The notes beneath the pieces were generated by a model. The model did no database searches, was not told where the DNA came from, and worked only from the letters and a program-made list of their open reading frames with translations. The translations under genes and the position numbers were made by a program. A DNA stretch of 64,000 bases from Podarcis raffonei (taxonomy: Eukaryota; Chordata; Lepidosauria; Squamata; Lacertidae): contig NC_070602.1 of the NCBI RefSeq assembly GCF_027172205.1, positions 22,724,501 through 22,788,500 of the forward strand. Direction: 5' to 3'. Positions 23,196-32,577 of this stretch are shown piece after piece; the stretch's first letter is position 1; every line of letters begins with the position of its first letter.

Positions 23196-23515
23196 TTGAT
23201 TTTTAACATAATTTTTATTGAGTTTTCCATATTTCATTGCAATTTCATTACACAAATCCATAACTTAAAACATTGCTCTCACAAAGCATCGGCCTCCTTC
23301 CCACCCTCTTTCTGACTTTCAAACATCTTTACCAATTCTTCCCATTTCTATAGCCACTTTTTTACCTTATATCTACTTTTGACGTTTGCCTCCTTATATG
23401 TAAAACAGCTCCTTATTTTCACATTACCAAACATTTCAACTCAGACCTACAAACCTTTTCAAATGTTTACAATTTTCTTTCATATAAAATATAAATTTGC
23501 TCCAGTCCTTTTGAA
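23196..23515 (-). mobile_element. 5'-truncated L1 3' end
   Basis: About 320 bp of AT-rich L1-type 3' end in reverse orientation (ATTTTTATTGAGTTTTCCA at its left end). It is bounded by a perfect 16-bp duplication, TCCACTCCAGATTTGT, at 23,180-23,195 and 23,516-23,531. Confidence 0.75.
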
Positions 23516-23624
23516 TCCACTCCAGATTTGTGTAGGGTTTACTCCTTAGCCTTTTCTTCTCCCACAAGGCAGCGGAGTTTTAAGATCAGTTTTCCTTCTC
23601 CTAGATGGACTAGCTTTGCAGGTT

Positions 23625-23995
23625 GGTGAGCCACATCCTGCCCCTTATTTCCCTCTACATCACATGCAGAACCCACCTTCTTGACCATGGAACCCACTAT
23701 TGGTCTCGTCCACTCAATCTGCAGAAGCCTGTCTTCATTGCATGCAGGGGAACCTCTCTAAGTCACAGAGGGTTTGAGAACCATTGGCTCACTTCACCTG
23801 CTTCAGCTGGCCACAGAACGCCATTTCCCAAGATTTGGCCGCTATCACATGCTTCTAGGAGCCACAGGTGAGAGCTCCATGCAGGGTGGGGGCCAAAGGT
23901 GAACAAACCATCCCAGAAGGTGCATAGTGTGTCGCTCACCAGTGGTACTACCCCTCCCCTGATATCCCATACACCCCAGATAGATATCATAGAGC
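23625..23995 (-). mobile_element. Decayed LINE fragment, same family as 48,200-48,580
   Basis: This stretch matches 48,200-48,580 in order and orientation: shared blocks include TTCTTGACCATGG, CCCACTATTGGTCT, CTCAATCTGC, GGCCGCTATCACAT/GGCCACTGTCACAT and GCTTCTAGGAGC. At the second site it adjoins the C-terminal frame of a zinc-finger-ended LINE, which is the basis for the call. Confidence 0.55.
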
Positions 23996-23999
23996 AAGC

Positions 24000-24915
24000 A
24001 AAGAAGTGGTGAGAATCTGTATCTTACAAAAAATACTGCAAAACAGAATTTGGATTGCATTTTAGCAGTCAAAGTTCAACCAGTGTGGGAACAGTGGATT
24101 AATTTGATATTGTATACCTAATATTAGCTATAAACCTTCAGCATAGGTTGGACTAGAAGCGTTTAAAGTTAATCAGTCAGACTACGAACGCGAATGGGAC
24201 TTGGCTTGCCATTTATGCGGAGTCAGTATAGTCTCTTATCTGAAAATCCATTCAGTTTGCACTTATCTCTGAACTTCATGTAGTTTCTGGAATAATGAAT
24301 TTAAAAAGGATATGGGTACATTGCCAACATTACGATAAACAATAAAAAAACCACACCAAATAGTGATTTAAAACAACACTATATCATACTGCGGACAGCA
24401 GTTAAAACAAACAATGTAGAAATGTCATAAAATTATTGGCCCAAAGCCTGTTTTGTTTTTTTAAAGTATTTACATGTTTCTTGAATGCAGGTAAAGGTTT
24501 ATTAATAGTTGAACTAGTCAGGCAAGTTTATGAGACAATGGCCACCTAAGGACCACCATTAGTCTAAAAAGAGAAGCGACGGTGCCCTCTGGGCAAATGA
24601 GTGGAACTTTTGCCCTCTAACAAGCTACTACTTAGAAAGGCAATAGGCAGTGCTAGAAGCAAGCAGCAGCTAAAGACAGAGCCATTTCTGCTTGATTCCA
24701 AGGCTGTGACTCTGGGAGAGGGAAGACCTTCTAGATCCGGATGTTAATGCTGTGAGCCCCCTACCCCAAATCTTAGGCACAAGTTGTATATTTGTGTAGA
24801 TAAACTATATATCACAACTATATATCATTCCAAGGAAACCAAACCCTGGGAAAGTGTCTGGAACCCCTCAGAGGCTGGGATGGCATGCAACATAGAAAGC
24901 AGCCATATACTGTCT
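24000..24915. other. Intergenic DNA, no recognised feature
   Basis: About 0.9 kb between two LINE fragments; AT-rich, no convincing frame or repeat seen. Confidence 0.5.
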
Positions 24916-24919
24916 GTCT

Positions 24920-25674
24920 AGTGCAGTATTGCCTATATACCTTGTGAAACATGGACCACTTATAAACGCCATCTCCAACTCCTCGAAAGATTCCATCAAC
25001 AGTGTCTCCAAAAAAATTTACACATCACTTGGGAAGACAGGAAACGAATGCCAGTGTACTGGAAGAAGCAAAGATCACCAGTGTCGAAGCAATGATTCTT
25101 CAATATCAACTTCGTTGGACTGGTCATGTTGTTTGGATGCCTAATTATTGTCTTCCAAAGCAACTACTCTATTCTGAACTTTAAAATGGAAATTGTAATG
25201 GCGGTGGTCAACAAAAGAGGTTTAAAGACTCTCAAGGCAAATCTTTAAAAATGTAGTATAAACACCAACAACTGGGAAACACTGGCCTGCGAGCGCTCCA
25301 ATTGGAGAACAGCCTTTACCAAAGGTGTCATGGGCTTTGAAGACGCCCAAACTCAGAACACAAGGGAGAAACATGCTAAGAGGAAGGCACACTTGGCAAA
25401 CCCTCACCATGATCAACTCCCGCCCGGAAACCAATGTCCCCACTGTGGAAGAACGTATGGATCCAGAATTGGCCTCTACAGTCACTTACGGACTCACTTT
25501 TAAAACCATATTTATGGAAGACAATATTACTCAGCTATGATGGTCGCAGAAGAAGAAGAAGAAGAAGCAGAAGCAGAAGCAGAAGCAGAAGAAGAAGAAG
25601 AAGAAGAAGAAGAAGAAGAAGAAAAAGAAGAAGAAGAAGAAGAAGAAGAAGAAGAAGAAGAAGAAGAAGAAGAA
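24920..25674 (+). mobile_element. LINE 3' end with C2H2 finger and a GAA tail
   Basis: On the + strand this encodes, across frame breaks, the C-terminus of a LINE polyprotein: HLQLLERFHQQCLQ, TSVEAMILQYQLRWTGHVVW, then a C2H2-like finger (QCPHCG, then GLYSHLRTH) at about 25,430-25,500. It runs straight into an imperfect (GAA)n/(GCA)n tract at 25,546-25,674, which looks like the simple-repeat tail of the element. The clade is uncertain (RTE-like or related). The protein is broken by frameshifts. Confidence 0.7.
25546..25674 (+). repeat. GAA trinucleotide tract
   Basis: About 129 bp of nearly pure (GAA)n with a short (GCAGAA)n part near 25,567-25,590. It is a polypurine tract on the + strand, 0.83 kb upstream of the FBLN5 start codon. 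Confidence 0.95.
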
Positions 25675-26278
25675 TTTATTTGTATTTATTTACTATATTT
25701 TGCTATTACATTTTAATTCTACCTTTCCTCCAAGGAACTCAAGGAAGGAATTAATTCTTTGCCCATCAGATGGTTGAAGCTCTCTTTGGTATATTTGGTG
25801 GGCAACAAATTGTTTAGGAAGGGATAAGATAATGAGACATAAGCAAGATTAGTTCTTGAGGACGTCTTTCTATCTGCCCCATCCCAGTACTGCTGTTCCT
25901 CCTGTGGCACGCTCCTCAGTAACATTTGCAGCGGGAAAGGCTTCCCTTCAAACTGTGAGTGGTTGTTTTTTTTAATCCTGGCAGGCTCCTCAGGAGTGTT
26001 GTGAGGAGTCTAGCCAGTTGGTGAGCTCTCTAATCTAAAACAGCTGTCCCCAGACTGAGGCCTCCCATTTGCATTGTTTAACATACTTAGAAAATGAAGT
26101 GTTCATTTTTAACATTCCTCCTCCAATTGGTTTAATGCTGAATTACAGAAGAGAACTAAGCAAAACCAGGTGCTTTTGCTGTATTCTCTCCAGTGTCTAA
26201 GGAGGAGCAGATCTCTCCTTCTCCCTTCACTCTTCTCCCCTCCTTCCTTCCCTCCCTCCCTCCTCCTCCTTCCTTCCT

Positions 26279-26286
<8 letters not shown>

Positions 26287-26341
<55 letters not shown>
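26287..26341 (+). repeat. (CT)n dinucleotide tract upstream of FBLN5
   Basis: Roughly 27 CT units preceded by a CCTTCC-rich pyrimidine run (26,215-26,286). It lies 160 bp upstream of the FBLN5 start codon, so it falls in the promoter or 5' UTR. The transcription start is not resolved. Confidence 0.95.
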
Positions 26342-26343
<2 letters not shown>

Positions 26344-26500
26344 TCTGCTTCTCTATGATTTTGGGTCTTTCATTCTGTGGAATATAAATGATGGCAGGAC
26401 TAACGTTCTGGCAAAAGGTTTAATGTGCAAAACTATTTTTCAGCTATTCAGCTGTGCACACGTTATTTTCCCCGCTAAACTTTTTTCTTCAGTTTTGGAC

Positions 26501-26517
26501 ATGACAGGATTAAAAAG
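26501..26517 (+). CDS. FBLN5: FBLN5 coding exon 1 (start codon)
   Basis: ATGACAGGATTAAAAAG followed by the donor gtaggt encodes MTGLK plus two bases of Arg. It matches the conserved start of fibulin-5 (MPGIKR in human) in length, sequence and splice phase. The ATG has G at -3. Together with exon 2 it gives a 24-residue signal peptide. The 5' UTR must lie just upstream, close to the CT tract, but its start cannot be seen. Confidence 0.85.
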
Positions 26518-28459
26518 GTAGGTCCTATGCACTCTCTCTCTCTCCCTCTCTTAGTGTTTACTGAATGCAAACCTTGCTTAATAGCTGATGTCTCTTCTCC
26601 TCTCACATTTGTTAAAACTGTATGTAAACTAACAGGAGGGAGAGCGGGGAAACAGACTATTCTGTAGCATGATGTATACGTAGCATCTACCAATTTCCTT
26701 TGCACTCTTTTCTCTTTTTGCCCTTGATAGCTGCAGTAACTCATAGAAAGTGTGGATCTTAAAGGGGGTTTCCCCCCTGTCCAAACATGTATAAAAAAAT
26801 TATTGATTTCATCGTTCACTATTATTTAACTGCTGTTGCATCTGGTGGCTAAGCCAGCCTCTCCAGCTGATAAATGTGACAGATCTCTTGAGAATAGCTG
26901 TCTGGAAGAAGTGATAGGGATTGTAAATAGAACTCTTACAAAAGTAAACCTGGAAACATGACACTGAAGAGATATACAGAAATTCAGGGATTTGTTGTTG
27001 ATGAAGAAGATTGTATCACTCTCCCTGTAAATGGTGCTTTACAGAGGAGGCCAAACAAAAAAAAGTCAGGTCTCTACCCCAAGGAGCTTGCAATGTAAAT
27101 TTTGAATGGGAAAAAATGACAGAGGGAGGAAGAGGAAGGCAAGAGGTGAATAATATGCACAAGGTCAGTTACATGCAGCTAGGAATTAAGCCAAATCCTT
27201 AATCTTGCTGTTGACTGGTGACTCTGAAACCTCTTTCTTCCTCCACCCTCAAAAGTGTTGATGAGCAGAGCTTTATGTGTAGCACCTTCAGTACAGAGGA
27301 ACAGAGCTCCTTCAGGGCCATTTAAGCAGGAAAGGTCTAACTCTGAATACCAGTTGCACCAGCAAAGGAGGGCTTTTGCCTTCATGTGCTGCTTGCAGGT
27401 TCCATGGGTGCATCTGGTTGGCCATGGTGGCAAACTGGGCTAGATGGAACTTGTGTCTGACCCAGCAGTCATCTTCCTATGTTATATTTGCAAGTGTGCT
27501 TGTTCTAACGTGTGGATGTAACCAACATGTGGTCACACACAGGTGTGCCATGTACTGGTATATTCATCAGGGATCCAGGATTGCCCAGTTATTGTACACT
27601 CTCATTGGCAAACCCAGATTTGCTGCTATGTAATATGAGCAACAGCTTGATTTCCTTCTACTTGTGCTACAGAATGAATCTGCACTTGGGTGTGCATTTT
27701 TGAAGTTTGACTACCTCTCTGGAAAGCTTCCAGGAGCTCCGTAGACAAAGTTCAGCATTGAATGACAGATGACATAGCACCAGGCAGTGTTTCTGGAGAA
27801 CAATTCTAGTTTTCTATGACTGAAAGGCCTGCCAAGCAAGCAAACATCTGCCTGCACAGGATTACCAATGGAGGGATTTGCTTGTTTTTTGTGTGCTTTG
27901 TTTCTGAATCATGTTCTGAAGGGCTTGAGAAGTTGCTGTCAGAATTAAAAACAGCATTGTTTGCCTCCTCTGTAATATGCAGAGAGAACAAAATATGCTG
28001 TTAGCATCCACTTGTGCTTTGGGAGTTGAAAACTCTGGGAGCGGCAATGAGGAAAGTTTTCTTTGAAGCACTGGCCTTCCTAGAAAATGTTTTAAATCAA
28101 ATCCCCCACAAACAGTTAAATAGACATAGAAGCTATATATTAATAAAGGTGCAATCAACCAAAAAGTTGTTTTGCACAAGCTCCATTAAACTACCACACT
28201 CTCTCACACATCAAATTTCAATGGGGCTTGTACTAAAAATTATGATGGATTGTGTCAGCTAATGTAATCAAGTTGCTTTCCTGGAAAGTAGATCACACAA
28301 ATACGGTATGAACTAAAGTTCAAGAAACTTATGTTGAGAGACTGAGTGATTATATGGCAGCAAATCTACAGAAATATAATGCTCACATTTTAAACATTTG
28401 ATTTCCAAGGCATAGGGAAAGCTGTATTTTAACCCTAAGTATTCAAAAATAGTCAGCAC

Positions 28460-28575
28460 TCTTATACCACTTTAAAAGTCATGGCTTCTTCCAGAGAATC
28501 CTGGGGACTGCAGCCTGTTAAGAGTGCTGAGAAGTGTTAGGAGAGCCCTTACAGAGTTACAATTCCCAGCACCCT
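28460..28575. repeat. Fold-back MITE-like repeat (GGGTGCTGGGAATTGTAG family)
   Basis: Partly self-complementary short repeat with CATGGCTTCTTCCAGAGAAT and ACAATTCCCAGCACCCTA blocks. Related pieces occur at about 31,787-31,880 and 38,465-38,620. Such fold-back elements are common in squamates; the superfamily is not determined. Confidence 0.5.
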
Positions 28576-28837
28576 AATGATCAATTGTAATAATGAGCTG
28601 TACCTTTGAAGAGTTGGCATCCAGCACCTAAACACAGGACAGATATTAACCCGGCGATTTTCAAACTGTGTGCCATCTGAAAGTGTGCTATAAAATTAGG
28701 GGTTCTTTTAAGTATAGACTTCACATGAAAGGCAGCATGAGGTCTCACTAGCTCTACTGGAAGACCAAAAAGACAAAACAACAAACAGAGGACAGCAACT
28801 CCCTGCTAGCTGCGGGATCACACAGCTCAAATTCTCT

Positions 28838-28963
28838 ACAGATGGGCAACCTGTAGCCTCTGTGGGTGGTTTTGTAGTACTTTCCCCATCATCCCATACT
28901 ATCTGGGGCTTACAGGAGCTGGAGTCCAACAATGTCTTGGAGGGCCACAGTTTCCCCACACTT
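28838..28963. repeat. Fold-back repeat (GGAGGGCCACAG family)
   Basis: A short interspersed repeat with imperfect inverted halves: a CCCATCATCCCA block and a GGAGTCCAACAATGTCTTGGA/GGGCCACAG block. The same family recurs at 29,970-30,110, 45,598-45,725 and 53,285-53,390. Confidence 0.5.
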
Positions 28964-29449
28964 TCTGCCTAGACCCAACAACCAGGAGATGACCCTTAAA
29001 GATACAGCAACTCTATTTTAAAGAACTGTTCAATAGGCCACAGGCTCCTCCTGAATGTTTCTTTCATAGGCGGCTGTGTATTACTTGACTCAGTGAATGT
29101 TTCACTGTCCTGCTCCGCTATTCTTCTGTTGGAAGTGGGTAATTTAGCCAGAGTGGCCAATTTTGCTGTGTTGTGCAATCACACCTGATGCACAGAAAGG
29201 CAGCATTACTTACCCTCAGAGGAAGTGGACATTACGGTCAGGACAGACCCTTGTAGGCAAAAGCCCAGAGTCTCGTTCAGCGGAGAGCAGCCTCAAATGC
29301 AGCAGGACTGGCTTGCCACATATTAAAGTCAACAAAGTGATCTCCTCTGGATGCAATGGTGGCTAAGTGCAGTGGGGTCATATCAGAAAACAGGTGGGTT
29401 ACACATATCACTGTCCTGCATAATCATGAGGTTTATGTTCCTATTGCAG

Positions 29450-29504
29450 GATAATTACCATTTTCATGGTGGCTGCCTGCCTCTTAAGTCGTGGGAAGAC
29501 GCAG
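29450..29504 (+). CDS. FBLN5: FBLN5 coding exon 2 (rest of signal peptide)
   Basis: A 55-nt exon between acceptor cctattgcag and donor gtaaga. It completes Arg6 and reads IITIFMVAACLLSRGKTQ, ending in phase 0. With exon 1 this makes exactly 24 residues: a basic start (GLKR), a hydrophobic core and a polar end, i.e. a secretion signal. This is the same length and exon split as mammalian fibulin-5 (ends GNAQ in human). The hydrophobic core is freely varied, as expected for a signal peptide. Confidence 0.9.
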
Positions 29505-29694
29505 GTAAGATATGTCACAAATATTTCAACGTTTTATACAAAGAGATTTCATGACCGTGAACTGCCAAAGAGGAAGACCAGGACACAGTGCAATATTGGA
29601 TTTGTGTTACACTGTTGGCTTGGGTCAAGACAGAACCAGAGCCTGACATTTGCATTAGACTTATTCTCTCATTCAGCTTGGTGGTGGTGCGTAT

Positions 29695-29721
29695 AACAAC
29701 AACAACAACAACAACAACAAC
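29695..29721 (+). repeat. (AAC)n microsatellite
   Basis: Nine units of AAC, pure. Confidence 0.9.
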
Positions 29722-29969
29722 AGTGTTATATGGCCTTTGTAAGAACAAAAATCAATAGCTGCATCAATAAGTAGAAGTTATGGTAAAAACCATGTAAAAA
29801 CTAGTAAGAACCCAGCATTGCTATGCAGAACTTGACTTCAGCTCAACATCTGCTCCACACCCTTATAGATCAGTGATTGAACACATCTCCAGGTTAAAGG
29901 ACCAGGAAGTGGCTCATGGGATAGGCCTCACTCTTTCTGGGACCATGGAGAACTGCTGTCAGCCAGAGT

Positions 29970-30110
29970 AGACCAGTGGTGGTAGACTGTGGCCCTCTAC
30001 AGGCTGTTGGACTCCAACTCCCATCATCCCCAGCCAACATGGTCAGTGATGAGGGATTGTGGGAGCTGTAGTCCATCAACATCTGGAGGGCCACAAGTTC
30101 CCCACCCTTC
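29970..30110. repeat. Fold-back repeat (GGAGGGCCACAG family), most complete copy
   Basis: The two halves are imperfect inverted repeats: TGTGGCCCTCTACAGGCTGT...CTCCCATCATCCC on one side and GGATTGTGGGAGCTGTAGTC...CTGGAGGGCCACA on the other. This suggests a MITE or a fold-back element. Confidence 0.55.
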
Positions 30111-31028
30111 AAGTACAAAATCTTGGATTTGATAGACCAATAGTTTGATCTGGTGTAATCAGTTCCTTATGTCAGCCTACCCAAATCCTAACCAGGTTCA
30201 TAACAGATTCATAAGAATCGTGCCCTAAAGCCAATCACCTAATAGGCAATGTAGTTAGGGCAGAAGTAATATATACTTCTACCAGATATGGTGATCAGGT
30301 GAAAAAGAGGGCAGGATTCTGGCACCTAAACAGTTTTGTAGACAAGGGAGTTTCAGCTGCTCCTTTCCACTTTTGCCCGATGGCAGCAAATGTATTTCCT
30401 ACAGGCGCATCTTCAGGACAGAATTCCCTGCAACATGAGCTGTGACAAGAGACATACGTTGACAGAGAGATTCTTGATAAAACTATTGTCCCTAGAATAC
30501 AGAAGGCAGAAGCAAATGGCCATTGTTTAATTTAGCTTTAAAATATATAGGAAAACACACTTTAGGCCAGAATTCTAAGGTGTGCAGTGAAACCCAAACA
30601 GTAGAGAGTTTGTTGTTGTTTTTAAAAAATGAAAGGAGGTCCAGGCCCAGAGGCCTACCATTTGATGAGAATGAAAAACAATAATATGTGACCGCTTTTA
30701 TTTATTTATTTTTAAGATGGTCTTATTTTTTTTTTAGCTGTTAATAATATTTTTAAATGTTTTTATGTGCGATGGTTTGTCTCCAGTCAGTGACATTGGC
30801 CTATTAGCACAAGGAGGTCCACTTGTATGACAGAAGTCCCCTTCCCTCTCATCTGCCTATGTGCCCCCCTATGTGGCAGCGTTGGAGGTTGGTCCCCAGA
30901 ATAGTTTGGGGAGGCACAGGGGGGATAATAGCAAGGGGACTTTCTATTGCTACAACCCTTTATTTTCAACTGTATTGTTTTGCCACTTTGTTGTTTGCTG
31001 CCCTGGGCTCCTCTCAGAGGAACTGCAA

Positions 31029-31030
<2 letters not shown>

Positions 31031-31080
<50 letters not shown>
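31031..31080 (+). repeat. (TAA)n microsatellite
   Basis: About 16 pure TAA units. The preceding DNA (CTGCCCTGGGCTCCTCTCAG) resembles the 3' end of an L2-like LINE, so this may be its tail. Confidence 0.9.
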
Positions 31081-31679
31081 GAACCCTGGTAGCATAGCTG
31101 TCTCTGGGATGCTAGGAGCACAGTCTCTCTCTTTTTGGCTCTGAGGAACTGCAATATGAAACTGAGGAGATGGGGGTAGAGATGGAGATTCTGAGGAGAA
31201 CTGTAAACAGGACAGAGAGACTGAGGAGATTACAGAGAGGGAATAAAGAATCCATATTGGCAGAAACAGTAGCAACAGTTTATGCCTTTTGCCATCACAT
31301 AGAAGCTCCAAGGCCAAGGTGTGTGACAGAATTTGAGGCCTAAAGCTAGCAATAAGTTTGTGAGATTCTGAATGCTGGACTCTGCTTTTATTCTGTTGCT
31401 TAGAAGCGTTTTAAAAATTGTATACTTGCCCGAGCTGTTCCTCTTCATCCCTCACCTTTTTCCTCCTTCCTGTTAAATTCTAGCTGTTGCCTTTCAATTT
31501 AAATAATTTGCTCACTAGTTGCTTCACCTACCTATGGTGGACATTTACACATAGCAAAAAAATTAGGATAAAATAGGACACATGTTTTCATAAACATTCC
31601 ACATGCTACTTTATATGTATAAGATGAAAATTTAGAAATAATTGCTGCAGTTTAATTAGAAATGCATCTGATGTGCATA

Positions 31680-31775
31680 TGTCTGCAGCTCAGTTGGTAA
31701 AGCATGAGACTCATAATCCCAGGGTTGTGGGTTCGAGCCCCACATTGGGTGAAAGATGCCTGCATTGCAGAGGGC
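31680..31775 (+). mobile_element. SINE-like fragment with tRNA-Lys-type head and CR1-like tail
   Basis: 31,681-31,751 resembles tRNA-Lys: A box CAGCTCAGTTGG, AGCATGAGACTC, TAATCCCAGGGTTGTGGG and B box GGTTCGAGCCCC. The anticodon position reads CAT instead of CTT, and the acceptor ends do not pair well, so it is not a working tRNA gene. The following GATGCCTGCATTGCAGAGGG and CTGGACTAG resemble the CR1 3' end. tRNA-Lys/CR1 SINEs are known in reptiles. Confidence 0.6.
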
Positions 31776-31905
31776 TGGACTAGTTTCTTAAGGGTGCTGG
31801 GAAATGTAGCTCTGTGAGGGGTAAACTAGAGTTCCTAGGATTATTTGGGGTAAATCATGTGCTTTAAATGTACGGTACATTATCAGCCTTGGACATCAAA
31901 TATTA

Positions 31906-31906
31906 T

Positions 31907-31951
<45 letters not shown>
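31906..31951 (+). repeat. (ATA)n tail of the L2-like element
   Basis: About 15 ATA units directly next to the 3' end of the reverse-oriented L2-like LINE that follows. Confidence 0.9.
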
Positions 31952-31952
<1 letters not shown>

Positions 31953-31953
31953 T

Positions 31954-32338
31954 ATATTATTTGGACCCCACTCATCTGGCTGGGTCTCCCCAGCCACTCT
32001 GGGCGGCTTCCAACAAAGATTAAAAATACATTAAAATGTCACACATTAAAAACTTCCCTGAACAGGGCTGCCCTCAGATGTCTTCTGAATGTCAGGTAGT
32101 CTTTGACATCTGATGGGAGGGCGTTCCACAGGGCGGACGCCACTACCAAGAAGGTCCTCTGCCTGGTTCCGTGTAGCTTTGCTTCTCACAGTGAGGGAAC
32201 TGCCAGAAGGCCCTCAGCGCTGGACCTCAGCGTCCGGTCAGAACAATGGGGGGTGGAGACGCTCCTTCAGATATACTGGGCCGAGGCCGTTTAGGGCTTT
32301 AAAGGTCAGCACCAACACTTTGAATTGTGCTTGGAAAC
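31954..32338 (-). mobile_element. L2-like LINE 3' end, 5'-truncated
   Basis: The reverse complement of this stretch matches the element at 49,620-50,183. It includes the coding end (FKVLVLTFKALNGL region, WNALPSDVK, RRHLRAALF-like) and the terminal ...AGCCAGATGAGTGGGGTCC before the trinucleotide tail. The frame is degraded, and only about 390 bp of the 3' end remain. Confidence 0.75.
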
Positions 32339-32577
32339 GTATATATGATGTCTTCCAGTATTATTAAATATATATGCTGCCCATCTCCTAAAGATCCCTA
32401 GGGCAGCAACAGAGCACTGTCCTCTTGATAGTCCCTCAAAAGAACCCACAAAAAACCACATGTGCACGGCACAGCTAAGCAAGCTAAGATGCTGGGCCAA
32501 CACTTAACACACCCCTTGTTATCCTCATCAAGCAGGGTGTTGATGAACACAACCTTCATTGCATTGTCAGGAAATTC

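Larger units (their letters stand above)
26518..29449 (+). other. FBLN5: FBLN5 intron 1
   Basis: 2.9 kb. A partial copy of a repeat ending ...CATCTTCCTATGTTA lies at about 27,415-27,485, and two fold-back repeat copies lie near 28,460-28,575 and 28,838-28,963. The rest shows nothing recognisable. Confidence 0.7.

Noticed and set aside
25434-25754. 106-aa arginine-rich frame
   Set aside because: It is a frame read through the GAA microsatellite.
31681-31751. Functional tRNA gene
   Set aside because: Acceptor arms pair poorly, the anticodon does not match the body type, and a CR1-like tail follows; it is SINE-derived.
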